The notes under the pieces were generated by a model, which was not told the DNA's origin, made no database searches, and saw only the letters and a list, made by a program, of their open reading frames with translations. From assembly GCF_016803135.1 (NCBI RefSeq), contig NZ_JAEVFE010000009.1, positions 17,190-81,189 of the forward strand: 64,000 nucleotides of DNA. The letters run 5' to 3'. Positions 36,920 to 45,519 of the stretch are shown here, in pieces. This DNA is from Altererythrobacter sp. C41 (GTDB taxonomy: Bacteria; Pseudomonadota; Alphaproteobacteria; Sphingomonadales; Sphingomonadaceae). Each line of letters begins with the position of its first letter. Position 1 is the stretch's first letter. The position numbers and the translations under genes are program-made.

Positions 36920-39577
36920 TCAGGTCGCCGCGAGCGCGGTCTTTACCGCGGCGACGGCGTCGTCCGCTTTCGCGCCGTTCGGCCCGCCACCCTGCGCCAT
37001 ATCCGCGCGGCCACCGCCGCCCTTGCCGCCCAGCGCCTCGACACCCTTGCGCACGAGCGCGATGGCATCGAACCGGCCGGCAAGATCGCCGGTCACCGCC
37101 ACCGCGATCGCCGCGCGCCCCTCGTTGACCGCCACCGCGGTCGCCACGCCGGAACCGAGACGCTTCTTCGCCTCGTCCAGCAGGCCGCGCAGTTCCTTGG
37201 GATCGAGGCCCTGCAGCACCTGACCGGAGAACTTCACGCCGCCGACATCCTCGTCTGCAGGCCCTTGCGCGGCGGCGCCGCCGCCACCGAGCGCAAGCTG
37301 CTTTTTCGCTTCCGCGAGCTCGCGCTCCAGCCGCTTCCGCTCATCGACCAGCGCGGCAACACGCGCCTCGACTTCTTCCGGAGCAGCCTTGATCGTGCCG
37401 GCGACCGCTTTCAGCGCCTCCTCGCGTCCGACCAGCCACTGGCGCGCCGCCTCGCCGGTCAGGGCCTCGATCCGGCGCACGCCAGAGGAAACCGCGCTCT
37501 CCGAAACGATGCGGAACAGGCCGATGTCGCCCGTGGCGCGAACGTGCGTGCCCCCGCACAGCTCGACCGAGTAGTTGCGCCCGCCGCCGGCTCTGCGGCC
37601 CATCGACAGGACGCGCACTTCCTCGCCGTATTTTTCGCCGAACAGCGCCAGCGCCCCGGCCGCGACAGCATCGTCCGGGCTCATCAGACGGGTGGCGACT
37701 TCCTCGTTGGCGCGGATTTCGGCGTTCACCTCGGCCTCGACCGCAGCGATGTCCGCGTCAGTCAAGGGCTTGGGGTGCGAGAAGTCGAAGCGGAGGCGAT
37801 CGGCCGCGACGAGCGAGCCCTTCTGCGTCACATGGTCGCCGAGCCGGTTGCGCAGCGCTGCGTGGACGAGGTGGGTCGCCGAATGGTTCGCGCGAATCTG
37901 GTCGCGCCGCTCCGCGTCGACGGTCAGATGCACGCTGTCGCCCACCGCGACCCTGCCGGCGTCGATCCGGCCGTGATGCGCGTGCAGGCGGCCGAGCGGC
38001 TTGGACGTGTCGGTGACCGCGATCCGCAACCCTTCCGGCGTCGAGATCGTGCCGGCGTCGCCGCTTTGCCCGCCGCTCTCGCCGTAGAACGGGGTCTGGT
38101 TGGTCAGCACCATGACCTCATCGCCAGTATGGGCTGAATCGACCTCGGCGCCGCCGCGGATGATCGCGACGACGCGTCCCTCGCCCTCCGTGGCGGAATA
38201 GCCGGTGAACTCGGTACTGCCCTCGCGTTCGGCGATGTCGAACCACAGCTCGCTGTCGGCGGTCTGACCCGAGCCCTTCCATGCAGCGCGGGCGGCCTGC
38301 TTCTGGCGCTCCATGGCGGCTTCGAACCCGGCCCGGTCGACTCCGATGCCGCGCGCGCGCAGGGCATCTTCGGTGAGGTCGTAGGGAAAGCCGTAGGTGT
38401 CGTAGAGCTTGAACGCCGTCTCGCCTTCGAGCTCGCCGCCCTCGCCCAGCCCGGCGGTTTCCTCGTCGAGCAGGCGCAGCCCCTTGTCGAGCGTGCGGCG
38501 GAACTGCGTCTCCTCGCGCTCGAGCACTTCCTCGATCAGCGCCTGACCGCGCTGGAGCTCGGGATAGGCCTGGCCCATCTCGGTGACGAGCGTGGGCACG
38601 AGGCGGTGCATCAGCGGCTGCTCGGCGCCGAGCAGGTGCGCATGCCGCATCGCGCGGCGCATGATGCGGCGCAGGACATAGCCGCGTCCCTCGTTCGACG
38701 GCAGCACGCCGTCCGCCAGCAGGAAACCGCTGGAGCGCAGATGATCGGCGATCACGCGGTGGCTGGCGCGGCGCTCGCCTTCGGCGGCGACGCCGGTCAG
38801 GCTCTCGCTCGCGGCGATCAGGACCTTGAACGTGTCGATGTCGTAGTTGTCGTGCACACCCTGCATGACGGCGGCGATGCGTTCGAGACCCATGCCGGTG
38901 TCGATGCTGGGCTTCGGCAGCTCGGTGCGCGAGCCGTCGGCCGACTGCTCGAATTGCATGAACACGAGGTTCCAGATCTCGATGAAGCGGTCGCCGTCCT
39001 CGTCGGGCGAACCCGGAGGGCCGCCGGGAATGTGCTCGCCGTGATCGTAGAAGATCTCGCTGCACGGGCCGCAGGGGCCGGTGTCGCCCATCGACCAGAA
39101 GTTGTCGCTCGTCGCGATGCGGATGATCCGCTCTTCGGGCAGGCCCGAGATCTTGCGCCAGAGGTCGAACGCTTCGTCGTCGGTGTGATAGACGGTGGCG
39201 GTGAGCTTCTCCGGCGCGAGGCCCCATTCCTTGGTCAGCAGGGTCCAGGCGTGTTCGATCGCCTGTTCCTTGAAGTAGTCGCCGAACGAGAAGTTGCCGA
39301 GCATCTCGAAGAACGTGTGATGCCGCGCGGTGTAGCCGACGTTGTCGAGGTCGTTGTGCTTGCCCCCGGCGCGCACGCATTTCTGGCTCGACACGGCGGT
39401 CGGCGCGGGCGGGGTCTCGAGGCCGGTGAACACGTTCTTGAAAGGCACCATGCCCGCGTTGACGAACATCAGCGTGGGATCGTTGTAGGGCACCAGCGGC
39501 GCACTCGGCACCGGCGCGTGGCCCGCGCGCGCGAAATAGTCGATGAAGGACCGGCGAACGTCGTTGGTCGAAATCAT
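36920..39577 (-). CDS. alaS: Alanyl-tRNA synthetase
   Basis: An 885-residue class II enzyme. The N-terminal catalytic domain opens with [18 protein letters not shown] (motif 1) and includes [12 protein letters not shown]; the editing domain has the zinc/editing motifs [12 protein letters not shown] (near 565-575) and CGGTHV (near 672); the C-Ala region follows a long helix. It charges tRNA-Ala and clears Ser/Gly mischarging. All motifs intact and full length. Confidence 0.97.
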   Translation of the reverse strand: MISTNDVRRSFIDYFARAGHAPVPSAPLVPYNDPTLMFVNAGMVPFKNVFTGLETPPAPTAVSSQKCVRAGGKHNDLDNVGYTARHHTFFEMLGNFSFGDYFKEQAIEHAWTLLTKEWGLAPEKLTATVYHTDDEAFDLWRKISGLPEERIIRIATSDNFWSMGDTGPCGPCSEIFYDHGEHIPGGPPGSPDEDGDRFIEIWNLVFMQFEQSADGSRTELPKPSIDTGMGLERIAAVMQGVHDNYDIDTFKVLIAASESLTGVAAEGERRASHRVIADHLRSSGFLLADGVLPSNEGRGYVLRRIMRRAMRHAHLLGAEQPLMHRLVPTLVTEMGQAYPELQRGQALIEEVLEREETQFRRTLDKGLRLLDEETAGLGEGGELEGETAFKLYDTYGFPYDLTEDALRARGIGVDRAGFEAAMERQKQAARAAWKGSGQTADSELWFDIAEREGSTEFTGYSATEGEGRVVAIIRGGAEVDSAHTGDEVMVLTNQTPFYGESGGQSGDAGTISTPEGLRIAVTDTSKPLGRLHAHHGRIDAGRVAVGDSVHLTVDAERRDQIRANHSATHLVHAALRNRLGDHVTQKGSLVAADRLRFDFSHPKPLTDADIAAVEAEVNAEIRANEEVATRLMSPDDAVAAGALALFGEKYGEEVRVLSMGRRAGGGRNYSVELCGGTHVRATGDIGLFRIVSESAVSSGVRRIEALTGEAARQWLVGREEALKAVAGTIKAAPEEVEARVAALVDERKRLERELAEAKKQLALGGGGAAAQGPADEDVGGVKFSGQVLQGLDPKELRGLLDEAKKRLGSGVATAVAVNEGRAAIAVAVTGDLAGRFDAIALVRKGVEALGGKGGGGRADMAQGGGPNGAKADDAVAAVKTALAAT

Positions 39578-39649
39578 GCAGCGCAGTTAGTTGCTGGAGC
39601 GCGGTGCGACAAGCGGATTAAGGCGCATTCCCCCAGGCCAGGCGGGCGA

Positions 39650-40480
39650 TCAGCCAGCCGGTGCGCGGGCCGTAACGAGCCAGACGGCTGCCTGCAGCGC
39701 GACCTGGCCGCCATCGAGATGATCTTGCAGAAACGCCCGCACGCGTTCGACGAACTGGGCGCGCTCCCCGTTCTCCATCTGCGCGGCCGCGCGCGCGGCA
39801 GGCCCGATCGCAAGGAAGTAGGAGAGCGCGTCCTCGACCGGATCGTCGCCGGCCCCGGCAACATAGGGGAAATCGATCGCCTCGAACGCCGCGTCCCGCC
39901 AACCCGCTGCGGCGAGGATGTGCTCCACCCGTCGCTTGTCGGCGAATGCGAACGGGCCCGGCTGGCCGGGCGGCGGAGGCGCGCCGAGGCCGGAGGGCAG
40001 CAGGGCAGTGAGACCGCTCGCCCATGCATTCTCGGAGGGGTTGCGGAAGCAGGTGAAGGCGAGCCGCGCATCGGCGGCCGCGAGGCGGACGAGATGGGCG
40101 AAGGCGGCAACCGGATCGGGGAAGAACATCACGCCGTGCCGCGACACGAGGAGGTCGGGCGCGAAACCGCCGCGTGTCCAGCGGGAGGCATCGCCGAGCT
40201 CGAAAGCGAGGTTCGGCAGGCCTGCGCCCCGCTCCCGCGCGGCGGCGAGAAGTTCGTCGCTGACGTCGACCCCGATCACCTGCGCGCCCGGGTTGGCGCC
40301 GGCAAGGGCGAGCGAGACTTCGCCCGCCCCGCAGCCGATGTCGAGCGCGCCGGCGAAAGGTGCATCGGCGGCTGCGGTCAGCATGCGCCGGGTCAGAGCC
40401 GCGAAGCTGCGGTCGGTCCGTTGCCACTCGGCCGCCCAGGTACGTCCGACACGTCCTTCCCACTCGGCCTTGTCGGTCAT
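39650..40480 (-). CDS. Class I SAM-dependent methyltransferase
   Basis: A 276-residue methyltransferase with motif I ALDIGCGAGEVSLAL, the acidic residue of motif II in VIGVDVSDELL, and FELGDASRW (motif III-like). The rest follows the type-11/25 methyltransferase plan. Substrate unknown. It follows alaS in the same direction after 72 bp but is transcriptionally upstream of it. Confidence 0.9.
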   Translation of the reverse strand: MTDKAEWEGRVGRTWAAEWQRTDRSFAALTRRMLTAAADAPFAGALDIGCGAGEVSLALAGANPGAQVIGVDVSDELLAAARERGAGLPNLAFELGDASRWTRGGFAPDLLVSRHGVMFFPDPVAAFAHLVRLAAADARLAFTCFRNPSENAWASGLTALLPSGLGAPPPPGQPGPFAFADKRRVEHILAAAGWRDAAFEAIDFPYVAGAGDDPVEDALSYFLAIGPAARAAAQMENGERAQFVERVRAFLQDHLDGGQVALQAAVWLVTARAPAG

Positions 40481-41029
40481 GGAATGCGCTCCTCGGCTGC
40501 TGTGCGGCGAGACGGCGGCGTCTTCGCGAATCGGACGTCTTCTTCAGATGGTACTACGAGATCGTAGCCGGCGGACCGTATCCGTCCATGGCGCACCGCG
40601 TAAGTCGACCTGGCGCGCAGCCGTGAAAGTTGTCTGGACCATGCCGCGCCGGGGCGAGGGATCGTTCTTGTGGATCAGCTGACCGCAATCGTGCTGGAAG
40701 ATCGCGCCGGATCATATCCGCTGATCATCATGTGGGGCGCAGCCGTGGATCCCCGGTGCGACCGCTTCCAAGCGCACCGGCCAATCACTCATGAATCGTT
40801 GCCGGTCGTCTCGAGATTCAGCCGGGGAGGAGTGCCTAGGACCGCGCCCCGCTTGTTTCCGAATCACCTTCGCGGACGGTCAGGACGTGCCCGCTCCTCG
40901 TTGCCAAAGGACAATCGGGAAATGATCGGCTGTCTCCGCCAAACGCTAATTTGGCACGACCGACCCGGCGATCTCTCGCCCTCGGAAGGCCTCGGAGCGA
41001 CCCACGGCCGGCCCATCTCCATCAAAGGA
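40481..41029. other. Long intergenic region without a convincing gene
   Basis: About 550 bp between the methyltransferase and recA. Both strands have open frames, but none shows a Shine-Dalgarno, a domain, or the codon pattern of neighbouring genes. A perfect 6-bp inverted repeat with a 2-base loop (ctacga/tcgtag, 40554-40567) lies near the methyltransferase start. It may be a decayed gene or hold an unrecognised RNA; I see no promoter-terminator pair like that at 30.1 kb. Confidence 0.5.
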
Positions 41030-41068
41030 GAAACCGGCGCGGCTCCGTATGGTGCGCGCGCCGGTTTC
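41030..41068 (-). terminator. Probable transcription terminator of recA
   Basis: A perfect 12-bp stem (gaaaccggcgcg / cgcgccggtttc) with a 15-base loop, 45 bp beyond the recA stop. The tail on the recA side is only moderately T-rich (CTCCTTT). Confidence 0.65.
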
Positions 41069-41112
41069 CCGTTTTCCCGGGCGCCCTGCAGCGCCCGCTT
41101 GAGGCGGTGATG

Positions 41113-42171
41113 TCAGTCGTCCGCGTCCGGACCCGTCATCATCTCCTCGGCGACTTCGTCGGTCCGGCCGCGGATGGCGGCTTCCAACCTGTCGCAAACT
41201 TCGGGATTGTCCTTGAGATACTGCTTGGCGTTCTCGCGGCCCTGGCCGATGCGGATCGAGTCGTAGCTGAACCAGCTCCCCGATTTTTCCACGATCCCTG
41301 CCTTGACCCCGAGATCGAGGATCTCGCCGATCTTCGAGATGCCTTCCCCGTACATGATGTCGAACTCGACCTGCTTGAACGGCGGAGCGACCTTGTTCTT
41401 GACCACTTTCACCCGGGTCGAGTTGCCGATGATCTCGTCGCGGTCCTTGATCTGCCCGGTGCGGCGGATGTCGAGCCGCACGCTGGCGTAGAACTTGAGT
41501 GCGTTGCCACCGGTCGTCGTTTCCGGATTGCCGTACATGACGCCGATCTTCATCCGTAGCTGGTTGATGAAGATCACCATGCACTTCGAACGGTTGATCG
41601 AGCCGGTCAGCTTGCGCAGCGACTGGCTCATCAGACGGGCCTGCAGGCCGACGTGGCTGTCGCCCATCTCGCCCTCGATCTCGGCGCGCGGAACCAGCGC
41701 GGCAACCGAGTCGACCACCAGCACGTCGATCGCGTTCGAGCGCACCAGCGTATCGGTGATTTCGAGCGCCTGCTCGCCGGTGTCCGGCTGCGAGACGATC
41801 AGCTCGTCGATGTCGACGCCCAGCTTCTTGGCATAGACGGGATCGAGCGCGTGTTCGGCATCGACGAACGCGGCGGTGCCGCCGTTCTTCTGCGCTTCGG
41901 CGATCACGTGCAGCGCGAGCGTCGTCTTGCCCGAGCTTTCGGGTCCATAGACTTCGATCACCCGGCCGCGCGGCAAGCCGCCGACGCCGAGTGCGATGTC
42001 GAGACCGAGCGAACCGGTCGAAATCGCTTCGACCTGCATCGCTTCCTTCTGGCCCAGCTTCATCGCCGAACCCTTGCCGAATGCGCGGTCGATCTGTGCC
42101 AGGGCGGCGTCGAGCGCCTTTTGACGGTCCACGTTGCTTTCCTTCTCAACCAGCTTCAGTTCGGCCGCCAT
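41113..42171 (-). CDS. recA: Recombinase RecA
   Basis: A 352-residue DNA strand-exchange protein and co-protease for LexA. Walker [10 protein letters not shown] (near 68), MAW region [18 protein letters not shown], Walker [12 protein letters not shown], and the DNA-binding loop L2 with [20 protein letters not shown] all intact; acidic C-terminus PDADD. Its promoter carries a LexA box, so it is SOS-controlled. Confidence 0.98.
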   Translation of the reverse strand: MAAELKLVEKESNVDRQKALDAALAQIDRAFGKGSAMKLGQKEAMQVEAISTGSLGLDIALGVGGLPRGRVIEVYGPESSGKTTLALHVIAEAQKNGGTAAFVDAEHALDPVYAKKLGVDIDELIVSQPDTGEQALEITDTLVRSNAIDVLVVDSVAALVPRAEIEGEMGDSHVGLQARLMSQSLRKLTGSINRSKCMVIFINQLRMKIGVMYGNPETTTGGNALKFYASVRLDIRRTGQIKDRDEIIGNSTRVKVVKNKVAPPFKQVEFDIMYGEGISKIGEILDLGVKAGIVEKSGSWFSYDSIRIGQGRENAKQYLKDNPEVCDRLEAAIRGRTDEVAEEMMTGPDADD

Positions 42172-42225
42172 CGCATGGGCTCCTTCGCTTGCCTAGGGCT
42201 TCGTTCCCGTTATCGACTGATGCGC

Positions 42226-42263
42226 TATGTATCCGCTTTGTTCCATCAGAACAAGAGCAGAAC
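42226..42263 (-). promoter_or_regulatory. SOS promoter of recA with LexA box
   Basis: On the minus strand GTTC-N7-GTTC (42263-42249), the direct-repeat LexA box of alphaproteobacteria, overlaps a -35 TTGTTC (42254-42249); 17 bases further is TACATA (42231-42226) as -10. The recA ATG lies 55 bp downstream. LexA bound here would block the -35. Confidence 0.88.
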
Positions 42264-42318
42264 GAATATTTTCTCGCCAAGGCGTGAAATGGCGGATTTC
42301 CCGCCGGTTCTTGGCCGA

Positions 42319-43908
42319 TCAGCGGTGCACCGAGCGGGCTCGCCAGCGGATTTTCCGATCCGAATTGGCGGGAATCGTCGTCTCGATCACCCGCTCGCCG
42401 TCCTTGATCCGGAGGCCGCGCCCGCGAACTTCCCAATCGGCCGCTGTGCCGAGCCGGATGCGCAGACGCGCCGGATGATCGAGGGCGTTCGCGATCTCGG
42501 CCTCCATCCGCACCCACTTCTCGGGCTCCGCCGCCGGATCGTGCTCGCTCGTGCGCGTGCAGGCGACCTGCACACGGCTGCTGGTGCCGAGCGCGATCTC
42601 GACGTCCTGGCCGCGCGCATAGTCGCGCAGGCGCTCTTCCCCGACCAGCAGCGGGCCGTGGGACGATGGCTCGAACACCGCGACGCCGCCCGACGGCAGC
42701 GCCACGCCGAGGCCGTGCGCTTCGTCGTTGACCGTCGTCAGCAACCGCTCGGCCGGGCGAAACTCCTCGTCGCTCTGACGACTCGCCCGGCATCCGATCT
42801 CGTAGATCAATTCACCCTCGACCTCGTCCTTCTGCAGGAAGGCGACCTGCTTCAGGCCTTTCGCCGCGACGGTGACAGGCTCCGGTACGCGGTAGAGTTT
42901 CAGGTCGCCGAGCTCCTCCTCCGCGGCCATCATCGCCGCGGGCGAAGCCATGCTCTGCACGCGCGCTCCGGTGACGATGATGGCGTCGGCCATCGGCGGC
43001 GGAGGGGGAGCCGGCGGCGGCGGAGGCGGGGGAGGCAGATAAGCGATCGGCGATCCGCTCGCCGTGCTGCCGATCGGATAGCAGGTCAGCCGCAGCGGCT
43101 CCGCCACCGGCTGATCGGCCAGGTCCCGGTAGTCGCTCTCGACGTTGAGGCGGCCTGCCACAGCCATCAGCTCGGCATCGGGAAACGACTGCCCGTTGTC
43201 GTTGAGCAGGGTGAGCCAGGAAGTCAGCCCGAGTGCGACTCCGCCCTTCCCGTCGCCCTCGCCCAGCGTCGCCACGTAGTTCGCCTGCCAGTCGAAGCCC
43301 CAGGCGAGATAGGTCAGCACGACCTGATAGGTCCCGCCGCTCGTGTCGCGGGTATCTATCGAGAACACGGGCTGTGCCGAGAGCCCCGCGGGAATGCGGT
43401 CGAAGGTCAGCTTCTCGGGCAGGCCCGCGCAGCGTACCGCCTCGAACCCCTCGCCCGTCTGCAGCACCAGCCCGCCGTCCGCCCGGGTGCGAACGATCGC
43501 CGACTCGCTTTCCGCCACACCGGTCGCCGGATTGGTGCGCGTGATCGTCACCCGGTTGCCGAGCGTGCCGTTCACCAGCGCCGCGGGGGAGAGCAGCTCC
43601 GCATTGCGGTTCTTCTCGATCGTCCCGCCCGGCAGGCCGGTGACGATTGCGGAGACCGCCACCATCCCCTCGGCCACGCCTTCGAAACGCACCGTGCTCT
43701 CGCCTGGCGGCAGGGTGACGGTGCGCGTCTCGCTGATCATCGCGAAGCCTTCGGGGAAGGCGCGGTCCATCGCCTCGTCCGGCCCGCGCTCGGGATCGCG
43801 GTAGACGGTGACCGCCACCGCGCCGGGAGCCGAGGCATCGACGGTCTCGCGCGCCTGCGCGGCGGCGGAGGCGGCGATCAGCGCGAGGAGGAATGCGGCG
43901 CGCCGCAT
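42319..43908 (-). CDS. Exported DUF4139-domain protein, paralog A
   Basis: A 529-residue protein with signal peptide MRRAAFLLALIAASAAA. Like its upstream neighbour it opens with a beta-rich segment (VTVYRDPERG), shares ITRTNPATGVAE, and ends in a DUF4139 beta domain. In the middle is a run of prolines followed by ADAIIVTGARVQ, which resembles the TonB-box region of sphingomonad TonB receptors. Thirteen bases separate it from paralog B, so one operon. Function unknown; DUF4139 proteins are linked to mucoidy-inhibitor A-like proteins. Confidence 0.85.
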   Translation of the reverse strand: MRRAAFLLALIAASAAAQARETVDASAPGAVAVTVYRDPERGPDEAMDRAFPEGFAMISETRTVTLPPGESTVRFEGVAEGMVAVSAIVTGLPGGTIEKNRNAELLSPAALVNGTLGNRVTITRTNPATGVAESESAIVRTRADGGLVLQTGEGFEAVRCAGLPEKLTFDRIPAGLSAQPVFSIDTRDTSGGTYQVVLTYLAWGFDWQANYVATLGEGDGKGGVALGLTSWLTLLNDNGQSFPDAELMAVAGRLNVESDYRDLADQPVAEPLRLTCYPIGSTASGSPIAYLPPPPPPPPAPPPPPMADAIIVTGARVQSMASPAAMMAAEEELGDLKLYRVPEPVTVAAKGLKQVAFLQKDEVEGELIYEIGCRASRQSDEEFRPAERLLTTVNDEAHGLGVALPSGGVAVFEPSSHGPLLVGEERLRDYARGQDVEIALGTSSRVQVACTRTSEHDPAAEPEKWVRMEAEIANALDHPARLRIRLGTAADWEVRGRGLRIKDGERVIETTIPANSDRKIRWRARSVHR

Positions 43909-43921
43909 CGCCCGGCGCCGC

Positions 43922-45433
43922 TCAGAACCGCGTTTCGTAAGTCACGCGGATCACGCGCTCGCCCTCGGCGGGCACGGGGACGACCCACTTGCGCCGATCG
44001 GCATTGAGCTGCTCGCCCGGAATGTCCTCGCTGACGACGCGGAAATCGTGGCCCCACCATCCGCGGTCGAGCCCCGCCTGCACCAGATCGACCTCGACCG
44101 GGGCGGCCTTGGCATTGGTCAGCGTGTAGCGCATCGTCGTGCGGTAGAATTGCTTGGGCCGCTCGACGTCGAGCTGCTCGACCACCTCACCGTCGCGGAT
44201 CACGCGGTAGCGGGCGCTGCTTTCCCATTCGGCGGAGGTGATCTCCTCGCGGCGTTCCACTTCGGCCTGCACGAAGATATCGAATGCATCGCCGGTGCGC
44301 AGCGACAGCTCGCTGCCCATCGGAGTATGGCCGATGGCGCTCTCGCCGATGAACTGCGGCGTGCCCTGGCTGTCGCGCTGGTAGAAACGCACGGTGCCCG
44401 CGGGCAGCGCATCGCCGAGCCCGCCCTGCCGAGAGGACGAGAATGCGATCTCGCTCGACACGTTCACCGGCGCATCGTCGTTGGCGAGCCAGCCGACGGT
44501 CCGCGCATAGACCTTGCGCGCCGGCACGCCCTGCACGTCGAGGAAGCTGACCTGCTTGGTCTGGTTGTTGGCGATCGTGGTGCGGCCCTCGATCGGATAG
44601 AGATAGAACTCACCGACCTGCTCGCGGCCGGTGCTCTCGGTGCCCGGGCGAACCATGCCCGGCCGCGGCGGAGGCGGCGGCGGATAGCGCCGGTTGCTCG
44701 CCGCCGCCGATCCCGGGCTGCCGGCGACCAGCAGCGTGTCTGCCCGATGGAACGTCGTGCCGGTCTGATTGGTCAGCGTCACCCAGCCCTGCATGTCGAT
44801 CGCGCCGGTCGCCTCGTCGTAGAGCGAAACGTAATCCGCCGACCAGCCGAGCCCGGGCGTGAGATAGCGGATCGAAGCCGGGCGCGCGCCGCCGCGGTCG
44901 CTCTCGACCGTCACCGATAGCGTCGGCCGGGCACGCAGGTTGGGTGGCACGCGGTCGAACACCGTGCGCACCGGCAGCCCGTCGTCGCGAAGAACCTCGA
45001 TCCGGTCGCCGATCTTCACCACCACGCCGCCGGCGGTGGACAGCACCGTCGCGCGCTCGCGCGTCTCGACGCCGGTAGCAGGGTTGGTGCGCACCAGGGT
45101 CACCGTTTGCCCGATCGCCTTCTCCATCAGCTTGGCCGGGGTCAGGAGGTCGAAGTCGAAGTTCTGCTCGACGATCGCCGCGCCGTCCGCCGCGAAGCTC
45201 AGCGTCTCGGGCCGGATCTGCGCGGAGACGTCGGGAAACTCGATCCGGCTGCGCCCCTGCGCGATCGGCAGTTGTCGCACGTCCTGCACCAGCGCCTGGC
45301 CGTTGTTGTAGATCGTGACCGAAACGTCGCCCTGCGCGGTTTCGTCGGGATCGGTCTGTGCGGGAGCCGCGGTGGAGAGAAGCGCGAGAGACAGAGCCGC
45401 CCCGAGTGCGGCCAACAAGCGATACGTCTTCAC
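43922..45433 (-). CDS. Exported DUF4139-domain protein, paralog B
   Basis: A 503-residue exported protein with a hydrophobic signal (LLAALGAALSLALLS, cleaved after APA). It carries VTIYNNGQALVQDVRQLP at the N-terminus, shared LVRTNPATGVETRE, a Pro-rich stretch (RRYPPPPPPRPG), and the DUF4139 C-terminus ending VIRVTYETRF, where the last Phe could mark an outer-membrane protein. The GTG start at 45433 has GGGGAGGG at ideal spacing; no ATG competes. First gene of the DUF4139 pair. Confidence 0.85.
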   Translation of the reverse strand: MKTYRLLAALGAALSLALLSTAAPAQTDPDETAQGDVSVTIYNNGQALVQDVRQLPIAQGRSRIEFPDVSAQIRPETLSFAADGAAIVEQNFDFDLLTPAKLMEKAIGQTVTLVRTNPATGVETRERATVLSTAGGVVVKIGDRIEVLRDDGLPVRTVFDRVPPNLRARPTLSVTVESDRGGARPASIRYLTPGLGWSADYVSLYDEATGAIDMQGWVTLTNQTGTTFHRADTLLVAGSPGSAAASNRRYPPPPPPRPGMVRPGTESTGREQVGEFYLYPIEGRTTIANNQTKQVSFLDVQGVPARKVYARTVGWLANDDAPVNVSSEIAFSSSRQGGLGDALPAGTVRFYQRDSQGTPQFIGESAIGHTPMGSELSLRTGDAFDIFVQAEVERREEITSAEWESSARYRVIRDGEVVEQLDVERPKQFYRTTMRYTLTNAKAAPVEVDLVQAGLDRGWWGHDFRVVSEDIPGEQLNADRRKWVVPVPAEGERVIRVTYETRF

Positions 45434-45519
45434 GCGAACCCTCCCCTGCAAAGTCCATAGAAGATGCTGCCGGCGGTTTTACGGCGCGTGAACGGTGCGG
45501 TCCATCGCCAATCGCCACC

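Noticed and set aside
40670..41110. Plus-strand open frame of about 146 codons next to recA
   Set aside because: No ribosome-binding site or recognisable domain, mixed composition, and it runs through the recA terminator hairpin.
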